From contig PQAG01000008.1 of assembly GCA_003104895.1 (NCBI GenBank), positions 1 to 19,592 of the forward strand: DNA of 19,592 bases. The letters are read 5' to 3'. The stretch is from Nitrosomonadales bacterium (GTDB lineage Bacteria; Pseudomonadota; Gammaproteobacteria; Burkholderiales; Sulfuricellaceae). Position 1 is the stretch's first letter. The number at the start of each line of letters is the position of its first letter. The notes beneath the pieces are model-generated. The model was not told where the DNA came from and did not search any database. It worked only from the letters and a program-made list of their open reading frames with translations. Shown piece by piece: positions 1 to 8,400 of this stretch. The translations under genes and the position numbers were made by a program.

Positions 1-45
1 ATCATCAGCAAGGTAGCGGCCACAAGCGCGGAGAGCCGGGCGTGA
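1..45 (+). CDS. 3' end of an unidentified upstream gene (partial)
   Basis: Frame 1 is open from the window edge for 14 codons (ending ...AATSAESRA) and stops at TGA 43-45. This stop overlaps the GTG start of the next gene in a GTGA arrangement, the usual sign of translational coupling in this kind of cluster. The visible tail is too short to assign a family. In loci with this ligase, the preceding gene is often an exosortase-associated glycosyltransferase, but nothing in these 14 residues proves it. The reading is supported only by the open frame and the overlap. Confidence 0.45.
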   Translation: MISKVAATSAESRA

Positions 46-1295
46 GAGATATATTTGTCACCGTAGTAGTATTTGGCGCCCTGCTGCTGGTGTTCAGGCA
101 TCCTCACTACGGGATCTATCTGTGGTCCTGGCTGGGCTACATGAACCCCCACAAGCTGGCCTGGGGGTTTGCCACCACCATTCCATTCGCGCTCATAACC
201 GCGGCAGTCACCCTGACGGCATACCTGTTCTCGAAAGAACCCAAGCGCATGCCGTGGACGCCGGAAACCATCCTCCTGATCGTCTTCCTGGGCTGGGTGA
301 CATTTACTTCATTCTTCGCATTTTACCCGCTGCTTGCTTGGGCGCAGTGGGATAAGGTCCTGAAGATACAGATCATGACGCTGCTGACTGCGATGCTGAT
401 AACCGACCGGAAACGCCTGGAAGGTTTGGTTTGGGTGATCGCGCTCTCCCTTGCATTTTATGGGGTCAAAGGCGGGATTTTTACAATTCTGAAAGGCGGG
501 GTGCATCACGTACAGGGTCCGGCAACCACTTTCATTGCCGGCAACAACGAACTGGGGCTGGCAATGATCATGACGATTCCGCTGCTTCGTTACCTGCACC
601 TGCAGACACAGAACAAGCTGATCCGGTTGGGGCTGGCGGCCTGCATGGTATTGACCGGGCTGGCCGCGATCGGCACGCAATCACGCGGTGCCTTGCTGGC
701 CGCGGCAGCCATGGGCAGCCTGCTGTGGCTGAAAAGCCGCAACAAGGCAACCACAGCGATCTATATCTTCGCAGCCATCGGGCTGATCGCCACGATCATG
801 CCCCAGCAATACTGGGAGCGCATGCACACCATCAAGACTTATGAGCAGGACGCCTCGGCAATGGGCCGCATCAATGCCTGGCATACCGCCTATAACCTGG
901 CAAAAAATCGCATTACCGGCGGAGGATTCGAAACTTTCCAGGCTGAGACTTTCCACCAGTACGCCCCGGATCCAGAAAACGTACACGACGTGCATAGCAT
1001 CTATTTCGAAGTCATGGGTGAACACGGCTTTATTGGTTTTGGCTTGTTTGTGCTCATTGGCATGCTGGCATGGCGGACGGGGAGCAAGGTCATCCGGGAA
1101 TGCAGAAAGGACCCTGACCGGAAGTGGGCATGTGACCTGGCAGCCATGATTCAGGTGAGCATGGTTGGCTATGCGACGGGTGGCGCGTTTCTTGGCCTTG
1201 CCTATTTCGATTACTACTACCATCTGGTCATTATCTTGGTGCTGACATACCAGATTGCCGTAAAGAACCTGTGGGGGACGCAGAAACAGGTCTAA
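42..1295 (+). CDS. Putative O-glycosylation ligase, exosortase A-associated (Wzy/WaaL-type)
   Basis: A 417-residue polytopic inner-membrane protein with about ten hydrophobic segments. It resembles the exosortase A-associated O-glycosylation ligase family (TIGR03097 type) within the O-antigen ligase/polymerase superfamily. Supporting features are the N-terminal block around HYGIYLWSWLGYMNPHKLAW (about residues 22-41), the GNNELGLAM segment (168-176), TQSRGALLA (212-220), and a large periplasmic loop with HDVHS (315-319) followed by a helix with GEHGFIGFG. The family is thought to polymerise lipid-linked glycan or transfer it to an acceptor on the periplasmic face. The start is GTG at 42, overlapping the upstream stop, with a purine-rich GGAGAG (30-35) upstream. 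It is the only complete + strand gene and marks the likely edge of an exosortase/EPS core lying to the left. The family call is from sequence memory; polymerase versus ligase activity cannot be told apart here. Confidence 0.87.
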   Translation: MRDIFVTVVVFGALLLVFRHPHYGIYLWSWLGYMNPHKLAWGFATTIPFALITAAVTLTAYLFSKEPKRMPWTPETILLIVFLGWVTFTSFFAFYPLLAWAQWDKVLKIQIMTLLTAMLITDRKRLEGLVWVIALSLAFYGVKGGIFTILKGGVHHVQGPATTFIAGNNELGLAMIMTIPLLRYLHLQTQNKLIRLGLAACMVLTGLAAIGTQSRGALLAAAAMGSLLWLKSRNKATTAIYIFAAIGLIATIMPQQYWERMHTIKTYEQDASAMGRINAWHTAYNLAKNRITGGGFETFQAETFHQYAPDPENVHDVHSIYFEVMGEHGFIGFGLFVLIGMLAWRTGSKVIRECRKDPDRKWACDLAAMIQVSMVGYATGGAFLGLAYFDYYYHLVIILVLTYQIAVKNLWGTQKQV

Positions 1296-1304
1296 GCAAC
1301 AGGC

Positions 1305-2120
1305 CTACGGCTTGCGGCTGAGCACTTCATCAAACATCGCCTCGTATCCGGTACCGGCTACGGAAGCCTTCAGTTCTTCAAAATTGAGCAGCGCATCTCT
1401 CAGATCATCACTAGTGTTTTTGTAACTCGCACCTTTCGTCGCATGGGCAGGCACGCCGAGAAAGCTATAAATACCGCTGAGTGTGTTTGTCTCATCTTGC
1501 AGTATTTCTTCATATAACACGTTGAGCGTTGGCAGCCGCAGGTCATCCACGAAGTGTTTCAGCTCCTCGTCCAGTTTTTCTCTCATTGCGAGCGTTTCCT
1601 TGAAGTCCGCAACATCAATCCGAATGGGCGGCAATCTGTCTTCTTCCTTGTAGACGTTGTAGTACTTGGTACGCTCGTACAGCATGTTGCAGTTTATTTC
1701 CGAAATTGCAACCTTCACCCGGTTGTGGCGCTGCATATGGATGACTTTTACGCCCAGTTCACGCAAGAGTCCTGCAAACTGAGAGGGGTCCGCAATGTCG
1801 CGTAGTTTGGTCTTGAAGCCAACTGCCCCCGATTTGCCAAGGAGCGGGATTGAAAGCGCCTTCATGACCCAGGCAGACTGGGCATCATGGCCTGAAGCTT
1901 TAAGCCGGACCAGCCCCTCCTCCAAGGCCCGCACTTCGGGATGCGCCCCAAGACTGGAAATCAGATAGCTACTCCCTGTCCGGCCCTCGAACAGGAGGAC
2001 GAACCGGGTCACATTGCGGCGGAGGTAAAATGACATGGAAGTTTTCGAATTTTTATCCATTGAGATACAAAAACTGCTGCTGCCTGGATCGTTGCATGTC
2101 CGCGCCCAAACTCGGGTCAC
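1305..2120 (-). CDS. PAPS-dependent sulfotransferase family protein
   Basis: A soluble protein of up to 271 residues. Numbered from the GTG at 2120, LLFEGRTGSSYL (42-53) matches the 5'-phosphosulfate-binding loop of sulfotransferases. HMQRHNRVKVAIS (128-140) matches the 3'-phosphate-binding segment, with an Arg and a downstream Ser. The LYEEI segment (202-206) followed by a short helical C-terminus is also typical of carbohydrate (NodH/Stf0-like) sulfotransferases. The likely reaction is transfer of sulfate from PAPS to a sugar hydroxyl in the cytoplasm. The GTG at 2120 overlaps the upstream GT4 stop (GTGA). However, the first 20-28 residues look unlike the family, and ATGs at 2060 and 2036 are alternatives; none has a clear Shine-Dalgarno. 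It is the last gene of the - strand run and converges on the ligase with 9 bp between stops. No PAPS-synthesis genes are visible. The acceptor is unknown. Confidence 0.8.
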   Translation of the reverse strand: MTRVWARTCNDPGSSSFCISMDKNSKTSMSFYLRRNVTRFVLLFEGRTGSSYLISSLGAHPEVRALEEGLVRLKASGHDAQSAWVMKALSIPLLGKSGAVGFKTKLRDIADPSQFAGLLRELGVKVIHMQRHNRVKVAISEINCNMLYERTKYYNVYKEEDRLPPIRIDVADFKETLAMREKLDEELKHFVDDLRLPTLNVLYEEILQDETNTLSGIYSFLGVPAHATKGASYKNTSDDLRDALLNFEELKASVAGTGYEAMFDEVLSRKP

Positions 2121-3349
2121 CGTGAGCCACGCTGGATCATCTGCATATATATATCTTGGACACGCCGCACATGCTCCTGCACCGAGAATGTCGCGAGCGC
2201 CCTGGCTCGTGCGGCTTGGCCCAGCCTGAGCCCGAGGCCGGCCTCATCATGGATTTTCCGGACTTGTATGGCCAAATCCTGCGCGTTACCCGGAGTGAAG
2301 AGCAAGCCGGTCATTCCATTCTCGACCATTTCAACCGCCCCCCCGTGGTTTGGGGCTACCAAAGGCCTGGCCATGGTAAGGCATTCGATGATCATTGTTC
2401 CCAAAGGCTCAGGCTCGGTCGATGCGGAAACGACTACATCCAGGCCATTGTAAGCTGTCGCCATGTCGCTTACGTGGCCCGTGAAAATAACGTGGCCCGC
2501 CAAGGCGGGCGCCTGGGCAAGCTTGCGTAATTCCTGTTCATAACCAGCGCATTCATCGGGTGTGCCGCCAACAATCACGGCTTTCAGCCCGGGGATATCC
2601 TGTGCGAGCCCTTGCATTGCATCAAGAAACAGGCGCTGACCTTTCCAGGGGATCAACAGGCCGACAAGGCCGACCGCAAAATCCGTTGGCTCAATGCCCT
2701 GGCGCTTGCGCCATTCCTCGCCATCGGCTTTGAGATCGAGCTTTTCCAGCTCGATGCCATCGTAGATATATGTTCGTTTCTCTGCCGGGACGCCCTGACG
2801 GCCGATGCTTTCCGAAACCCAGCGAGAGACGGCGATGAAATAGTCCGGCAGCCGGAACATCCAGGCCATCATGCGCGAGCCCTTTTGGTCACCCCTCACA
2901 TGGCAGATCACGGGAACGCTCAATAGCCTGCCGGCAAATATGGATGCGCGGTTGCACAGTGGTTCGTTATTCGCATGAATCAACGCAGGCTTGAAGCGCC
3001 ATGCTGCCCATAGCAGGCCGATAAGGAAGGGCAGAAAATTGACCAGATCATCTGCGCGGGCCAGCATTTGCCGCAAAAGCGTTCTAAGCCCAGGCATCAC
3101 GCCAGGCCACCGGGCCGAATCCAGGGCTATCTGCAGATTGGGCACATCGATGCGCCTGTCACGTATGTATCGCCAGTGTGCTTCACTGGCAATGCTTTCG
3201 TATTCCGGGCCGGTGCGGCCAGTGACAACCATGGGCTCAAATTGGCTTCGATCCAGATTGCGCACCAGATGGCGCAGACAAATAATGGCGCCACCGTAGC
3301 CAATGCCATTTTCAACGTAGAGCACACGAATTTTGCTGTTTGATTGCAT
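2117..3349 (-). CDS. Glycosyltransferase family 4 (GT-B fold)
   Basis: A 410-residue retaining GT-B glycosyltransferase, full length for the family. The N-terminal domain carries the glycine-rich GIGYGGA (16-22). The C-terminal Rossmann domain has VGLLIPWKGQ (229-238) and the EX7E signature within TEPEPLGTMIIE (311-322), followed by GGAVEMVENGMTGLLF (336-351), which normally contacts the nucleotide-sugar donor. It would transfer a hexose-type residue from a UDP- or GDP-sugar to the growing lipid-linked glycan on the cytoplasmic side; donor and acceptor cannot be read from sequence. A hydrophobic stretch near 102-118 is probably membrane association, not a true span. The start is ATG at 3349, 8 bp after the upstream GT2 stop, and the stop overlaps the sulfotransferase start. 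It is in the same operon as both. Confidence 0.9.
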   Translation of the reverse strand: MQSNSKIRVLYVENGIGYGGAIICLRHLVRNLDRSQFEPMVVTGRTGPEYESIASEAHWRYIRDRRIDVPNLQIALDSARWPGVMPGLRTLLRQMLARADDLVNFLPFLIGLLWAAWRFKPALIHANNEPLCNRASIFAGRLLSVPVICHVRGDQKGSRMMAWMFRLPDYFIAVSRWVSESIGRQGVPAEKRTYIYDGIELEKLDLKADGEEWRKRQGIEPTDFAVGLVGLLIPWKGQRLFLDAMQGLAQDIPGLKAVIVGGTPDECAGYEQELRKLAQAPALAGHVIFTGHVSDMATAYNGLDVVVSASTEPEPLGTMIIECLTMARPLVAPNHGGAVEMVENGMTGLLFTPGNAQDLAIQVRKIHDEAGLGLRLGQAARARALATFSVQEHVRRVQDIYMQMIQRGSR

Positions 3350-3357
3350 GCAATGAG

Positions 3358-4308
3358 TTAATTTTCCAAAAACCGCCTAGCCTTCCTTGCCTCGCGCAAC
3401 AATGCGGCGGGAAGGCGGCTGGCAGTGGCATACAAGGCCGTTTTAAGTGAAGGTTTTGCCGACAGGCTCTGGTCGAAAGCGGATCGGGCCATACCTAATT
3501 CCCCGGCTGTAAAAAACCAGAAACCCAGATCGAACAAGGCCCCCGCCACGAGCGCATCCGGGTCGGCACCTTGCGCGCGCAACTCGGGGCCGCAGGCTGC
3601 GCGAAGATTCTGCATCACCTTGACCAAATCGCGCAGCATCGGAACAGTCGCTCGGGTGGCATTGGAGCTATGCTGACGCCTTAGTAAATGCACGCGCGGC
3701 AGGCAGACGACAGGGGCACGGGCAGCGATTCTTGCCCAGAGTTCCAAATCCTCTCCATAACGGATATCGGGCCTAAACCCACCCAACTCCACCAGCAAAT
3801 CCTTTCTCGCAATCACCGTGCCAGTGGGAATAAAGTTTTTTTCGGCGAGCCGGCGCAAGGCATGAGGAATGGGGGCGCAGTTCAATGCCTGGAAAAATGG
3901 CAACAAACCATGCGCGGCGAGCACAGACGGCCTGATGAGTTCTCCCGTAATATCAATTTCAGCCATATCCGATGCCACCAGGCCAAGGCCGGGGTTTGCT
4001 TGCAATACTGCCAATTGTTCAGAGATTTTGTTTGCCGTCCACACGTCGTCGGCATCGAGAAACGCGATCCATGGCGCGGATGCCATCGCTACGCCGCGAT
4101 TACGTGCTGCGGAAGGCCCCGCATTTTGCTGCCGCACATATTTGATATCTTCTCCCAAGCCAGCTATTACCTGCCCGGTATCATCTGTTGAGCCATCATC
4201 AACAATGATAATTTCCTGAACATGGGCGGCTTGCAAGCGCACGCTTTTAACGGCATCAGCAATGAACCGGGCGGCATTAAAAGCGGGGATTACGACGCTT
4301 AGCATCAT
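3358..4308 (-). CDS. Glycosyltransferase family 2 (GT-A fold)
   Basis: A 316-residue inverting GT-A glycosyltransferase. It opens with the family's SVVIPAFNAARFI (4-16) and continues with IIIVDDGSTDDT (33-44), NAGPSAARNRG (62-72), the metal-binding FLDADD (83-88) and RYGEDLELW (183-191) holding the presumed catalytic acidic pair. The last 60-70 residues (about 250-310) are helical and look TPR-like (GELGMARSAFDQSLSAKPS, 269-287), an addition seen in other cytoplasmic polysaccharide GT2s. Two consecutive ATGs lie at 4308 and 4305; the upstream one is taken. The gap to the preceding TPR-protein gene is 14 bp, so the two are probably co-transcribed. The specificity is unknown. Confidence 0.9.
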   Translation of the reverse strand: MMLSVVIPAFNAARFIADAVKSVRLQAAHVQEIIIVDDGSTDDTGQVIAGLGEDIKYVRQQNAGPSAARNRGVAMASAPWIAFLDADDVWTANKISEQLAVLQANPGLGLVASDMAEIDITGELIRPSVLAAHGLLPFFQALNCAPIPHALRRLAEKNFIPTGTVIARKDLLVELGGFRPDIRYGEDLELWARIAARAPVVCLPRVHLLRRQHSSNATRATVPMLRDLVKVMQNLRAACGPELRAQGADPDALVAGALFDLGFWFFTAGELGMARSAFDQSLSAKPSLKTALYATASRLPAALLREARKARRFLEN

Positions 4309-4322
4309 GCCAGGAAGTTACC

Positions 4323-5192
4323 TTATGGCTCCGTGCCGGTCGTTGGGGGAACTGGCTTGCTCACCGGGTTTGCGCTGGGAGCGGGGTCCGGGCAAAAGCG
4401 GCACCATGGATTTCCAGGCATCCCGATCGCTTCGGCTTCGGCTGCGGCAGGTTGCGCGTTAGGCGTTTCCGCGCCGGGCTTAGATTCCAGCGCGGCTTTC
4501 GGTGAGGCTTCGGCAGGCTCGCTGGTTTGCGCGGGGCCGGGTTCCCTGGCTTTTGCAGCCTGGGTTTCTTGCGTAACTACAGCGTCCGCATAGGGTTCGG
4601 GGAAAGGCGGCTTGCCTCCGAGCTCAGCATAGCGCCGTTGCAGCATCTTGCTGCTGGGCACGTACCGCAATCCCTCGGTAATCGTTGCGAGCGCTTTGCC
4701 CTGAAGCTTTATGTTCACATATAAATCTGCCATCACCGTATATGCCTTGGGCAAACGCGGATTGAGTTCAATCGCCTTAAGGAAATCGGCGACAGCTTCA
4801 CTGCTCCTCCCGAGTTTGGAAAGTACAGTTCCCCGGTTGATGTATACATCCGGCATCAAGCTGTACGAGGGGGCGGCATGGGTGATCATGTAAGCGAATT
4901 CGGGAAGTGATGCTTGGAGATAGTACTTCCGGTCGTATTCCGAACTGGCCCTATAGTGACGGTTTATGAAATTAAGCCCTGCGCAAAAGTGATGGGTGTG
5001 AATGAAGTCAGGACCCAATATCCCGAGCCATGAGTTATATCCTAGGTCACCAGGTTTTTGGCGTAATTTTATCTGGCAGTACCCTGGTAACGAGCTAAGC
5101 TCAGAATCGGTAGGATAACCGGTATCCGTTGCCAACGCAGGCATCGGGAGAGACAGGGTGATTAACCAAAATATCAATAAATTGCGATTCAT
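4323..5192 (-). CDS. Secreted TPR protein with Pro/Ala-rich tail and CxxC end
   Basis: A 289-residue exported protein. Residues 1-21 form a signal peptide (MNRN, then a hydrophobic core LLIFWLITLSL, ending PMPALA before TDTG). No lipobox Cys follows, so a soluble periplasmic protein is more likely than a lipoprotein. Residues about 114-147 (INRGTVLSKLGRSSEAVADF) and 148-181 (YTVMADLYVNIKLQGKALAT) fit two tetratricopeptide repeats. From about 196 the chain is a low-complexity Pro/Ala/Glu linker, and near the end is GNPWCRFCPDP (260-270), a CxxC in an otherwise disordered tail. Cys39 and Cys70 lie in the N-terminal part. The start ATG 5192 is supported by an AGGA (5200-5203) 7 nt upstream. TPR proteins in EPS loci usually scaffold assembly or export proteins; that role is inferred. 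The function of the CxxC tail is unknown. Confidence 0.78.
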   Translation of the reverse strand: MNRNLLIFWLITLSLPMPALATDTGYPTDSELSSLPGYCQIKLRQKPGDLGYNSWLGILGPDFIHTHHFCAGLNFINRHYRASSEYDRKYYLQASLPEFAYMITHAAPSYSLMPDVYINRGTVLSKLGRSSEAVADFLKAIELNPRLPKAYTVMADLYVNIKLQGKALATITEGLRYVPSSKMLQRRYAELGGKPPFPEPYADAVVTQETQAAKAREPGPAQTSEPAEASPKAALESKPGAETPNAQPAAAEAEAIGMPGNPWCRFCPDPAPSANPVSKPVPPTTGTEP

Positions 5193-5199
5193 TTGTGTG

Positions 5200-5203
5200 T
5201 CCT
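5200..5203 (-). promoter_or_regulatory. Ribosome binding site of the TPR-protein gene
   Basis: On the - strand, AGGA lies 7 nt before ATG 5192. It supports that start and shows that this gene, which follows the only long intergenic gap, is translated independently of its upstream neighbour. Confidence 0.55.
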
Positions 5204-5316
5204 GAAACAGGTGTCCTCAATGATTGGCCAAGATTAAGCAAATGGACATGTTAACTTGCTCTATATCTTGTTTCTTTAGGCCCCAAATTATTGACCCGGC
5301 CAGAATTTATTTCAAT

Positions 5317-5363
5317 TGTAGGTCGGGCTTTAGCCCGAAAATCGGACTGAAGTCCGACCTACA
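5317..5363. repeat. REP-like palindromic element
   Basis: A 47 bp nested palindrome. The outer arms TGTAGGTCGG (5317-5326) and CCGACCTACA (5354-5363) are perfect inverted repeats. Inside lie two smaller hairpins, each with 7 bp arms and a 2 nt spacer: TCGGGCT/AGCCCGA (5323-5338) and TCGGACT/AGTCCGA (5342-5357). The GTAGGTCGGGCTTTAGCCCGA form is typical of dispersed extragenic palindromes found in many proteobacterial genomes. Only one copy is in this window, so repeat status is inferred from form. It could also act as an mRNA-stabilising or terminating structure between the two gene blocks. Confidence 0.65.
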
Positions 5364-5449
5364 GTTCAAACATTAAATGGCCGCATCAATAGTTTCCACA
5401 AAAACAGCTTTGTTTATGCTGAGCTAAACACAGACTCGATCAATCGCTG

Positions 5450-8400
5450 TCAATTAAGCCACAAATCAGAACCGCGTTCACGCAGCGCTTCTACGACTTC
5501 CGGGTGTGCATCTCCCACGTCATGTCTGCAATCAGGATCACGGCTAACATCAAAAAGCAGCCATTTAGGGCCATCCTGTAATGCGAGGCGCACCAATTTC
5601 CATTCTCCGACACGTAAAGCACGATCCTTGGCTGCAATAATGCGATCGCGCAAAGCCGGTTTAATTCCAATCGTAGCTGCTTGCTTGTTCTGAACTTCAA
5701 GAAGATCCGGCAGGTCCGGGTAATGCAGGTGGTCATCGCCAAGCCCCGGGATCTTCGTGAACCAGATCCCGGTTTCATAGTAGGCGTTCAGTTCGGGCAT
5801 GGCGGTCTCTCCTCGAATCACGCCTGCTAACGATACGCCATCGAACCCTTGGTCTGCCGAACCGTGGCCCGAGAGGTCGAGCAGTGTGGGAGCGAGATCG
5901 ATGGCACGTGTGGTTTCCGCAACCACAAGGTTCCTGGCGCCTCGTGGATCGACAATAATAAGCGGGATGCGCGCGCTATCATCGACAATCACGCTGTTCC
6001 CCTGCCCCCATGTCTCGCGCTCAAAAAACTCCATGCCATGATCACTGTAGATCACGATGATCGTGTTGTCCTCCAGCCCACACTGTCTAACATGATCCAC
6101 TATTTTTTTAACCTCGTCGTCGAAATTGCGAACACAGCCGTCATACAGATCGACGATCTGGGCAAGATCGAACTTGTCCTTGGTGTGCCCCTGCCGCTTA
6201 ACAACTTCAAACGGCTCGTTCAGCCCGCTCATGACAAACTTCGAATCACCGTTGTAACTAGCGCCCGGAAACAAGGTGTAGTAAGGATATTCAGAGCCAA
6301 ATGGGCCATGGGTCGTGGACATAAAAACGTTGATGAAAAAAGGTTTATCGTCACCGGCTGCCTGGGATATTTCAGCGCGCGTATCGCGCCCCAGCAACGC
6401 GGTTGTCGGCACTCCGGCGAGGTAATACAGCTCTGGCAGAAACTGCTGGCCAAACTTATTGTGGGAAAACAATGACAGAAACAGCCGGATATCCTTCGGC
6501 CCCTGCCTTAACAAGTACTTGATATTCCACTGGTCTTCCGGCAAATTGCAATTCTCGAAACCGAATTCGAGCTTTCCCAGATCCGCGCCGCACCAGTCGC
6601 TGATCGCCGTGGTGCGATAGCCAGCGCGGTTCAGCGTATCGGCCATGGATGGAACACTGTTCATGCCGCATTCGCTGGCAGCCACAAAATTGTCGCGTAT
6701 GCCATGCCGCTGTGGCCAGCTGCCAGTGAGCATGGAGGCCAGACTTGGCGCGGTGCGGGCGCAAGGCACGAAGCAGTTGGTGAAGCGTGCACCGCGCATG
6801 GCCAGTTGATCGATGAACGGGGTCAGATTCCGGGGGTGGCCGCTGGCCACCCGGTCGGCACGCAGAGAGTCGCAACCAATCATTAAGATATTAGGTTGGC
6901 TATTTGCACGGCGCGATCGAACGGGCCAGGGCTCCACCCTCTTTCGTGCCTGGATAGCTGGAATCACAAAGGCCATTGCAGCCGCGAGCAGCCCAATTGC
7001 ATTCTCTCCTTGACCCTGCATGGACAGCCGGGTCCCGCCCATTATGGCAGCAACGGCAAAAAGCAACGCAAGGCTGAGTATTGCTCCTTCGATACGCTCT
7101 GGAGTCAGAGCCCCCCACAAGGCGTAAAGGCGGCTCATACGGTAATTCGACGAGGCTTCAATACTTGCGGGAATGCAAAGTAGATGCCGGCAGAATTGCA
7201 GAGAGGTAATCAGTGCTAACCCCAGCAAGCCGAAAATCACGGCAATCCCGCGATCTATGGAAAAACCGAGCGCGCTGGCGAGCGAACCATAAAAAACAAC
7301 ACCTGCAAGCGCCATTAACATGCATAGAACAAAGGCCCAGACACCTAGCCTGAACACCGCATAAAGCGAATAGCGGGAATAATATCGCTGTATTTCTGCC
7401 TTAAGCTGGGGGCCGGTTCTGCTAAAACTTAGAGCGGATTTCAATATCAGCCCCGCGGCACAAATCCCGGCGATACTGGCCGCGACGGTAATGCTTGTGC
7501 TTAAAAGCGGCTTTGCCCACAACATGGAAAGGCAGCCAAGCGCAACGGGTATCGCCAGGCGGGATAATAAGGGGAACCGATCCCCTTGCATGTCTGGCCG
7601 GTGCCGTTTGGCCTTCGTATTTATTTCATACAAGCCCTTGATCTCACCAAGCGCCGCAGCAACGCGGACCAGAAAAAAGCGGCGCCTGCCCAGTCTTGCC
7701 GAGAATAGTGCCTTAATCCCATATGTCGCAAGTTTCCGCCACACGTAGGCAGGCATGCCGCCTGTAGCCGGCCCTAAGCGCACCGCGGCATAGGTCCGGT
7801 GAAAAGCAAGACGCATGAGGAAGCTAAGCTTGAGCCTTAGCGGGTCGACGTAGTGGTACTGAATGATATCGGGGTCATAATAGAGCCGCTCGCCCTGCGC
7901 AAGGGCCTTGCGGATGTACGCGGTATCTTCGCCGCCACCCAGGTCATGGCCGTGCGGTCCCAAGTCGGTCGAAAACTCCCCAACCCGCCGAAATACATCG
8001 GATCGCACAACAAGATTCCCTCCCGGAGGCATTGTTTCGCTGTCCAAAACAAAATGGGCAATGGCCCCGATTTCATAACTGGGAATTGGCGGCGGGTAGA
8101 CTTTGTAAGCACCTTCATCACGAACCCATCTGGGCTCTGTTCCATCCCAGTCCGGCAACAATCTACCGCAGAATAATGTGGCTTCCGGATGGTCCTCTGC
8201 GGCGCGGCAAACCTTGCGCAGGAAGTCCTGCGAAACCCTCTGGTCATCATCTATCAATGCAACCATACCCGTTGCAAGATGCGGGAACGCGCTGTTCAAG
8301 GCATGGGATTTGCCAGCTACAGGTTCCGCGATCCATTCAAGGTTCAAGCTTTTATTGACAGCCGCCAGGCTTTTGCACGAATCCAGCAACTGATGGGTGT

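Larger units (their letters stand above)
5193..5449. other. Intergenic gap of 257 bp between the fusion gene and the TPR gene
   Basis: This is the longest gene-free stretch in the window and is visibly AT-richer than its flanks. It contains the REP-like palindrome at 5317-5363 and the TPR gene's ribosome binding site. A promoter for the downstream four-gene block (TPR protein, GT2, GT4, sulfotransferase) is plausible here. I could not find a convincing sigma-70 or sigma-54 promoter: the best -10-like TATAGA on the - strand has a poorly spaced -35. No tRNA or convincing open frame is seen. Confidence 0.5.

Noticed and set aside
309..1223. Long open frames opposite the ligase gene
   Set aside because: They mirror the codon pattern of the strongly supported membrane protein and resemble no protein family.
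5201..5211. CCTG-AAA-CAGG inverted repeat upstream of the TPR gene as an operator
   Set aside because: Only 4 bp arms and it overlaps the ribosome binding site; expected by chance.
5380..5449. Possible terminator downstream of the fusion gene (TGTTTA/TAAACA stem followed by a T run on the - strand)
   Set aside because: The stem is six AT-rich pairs with an 8 nt loop, and the T run is displaced from it; too weak to call.
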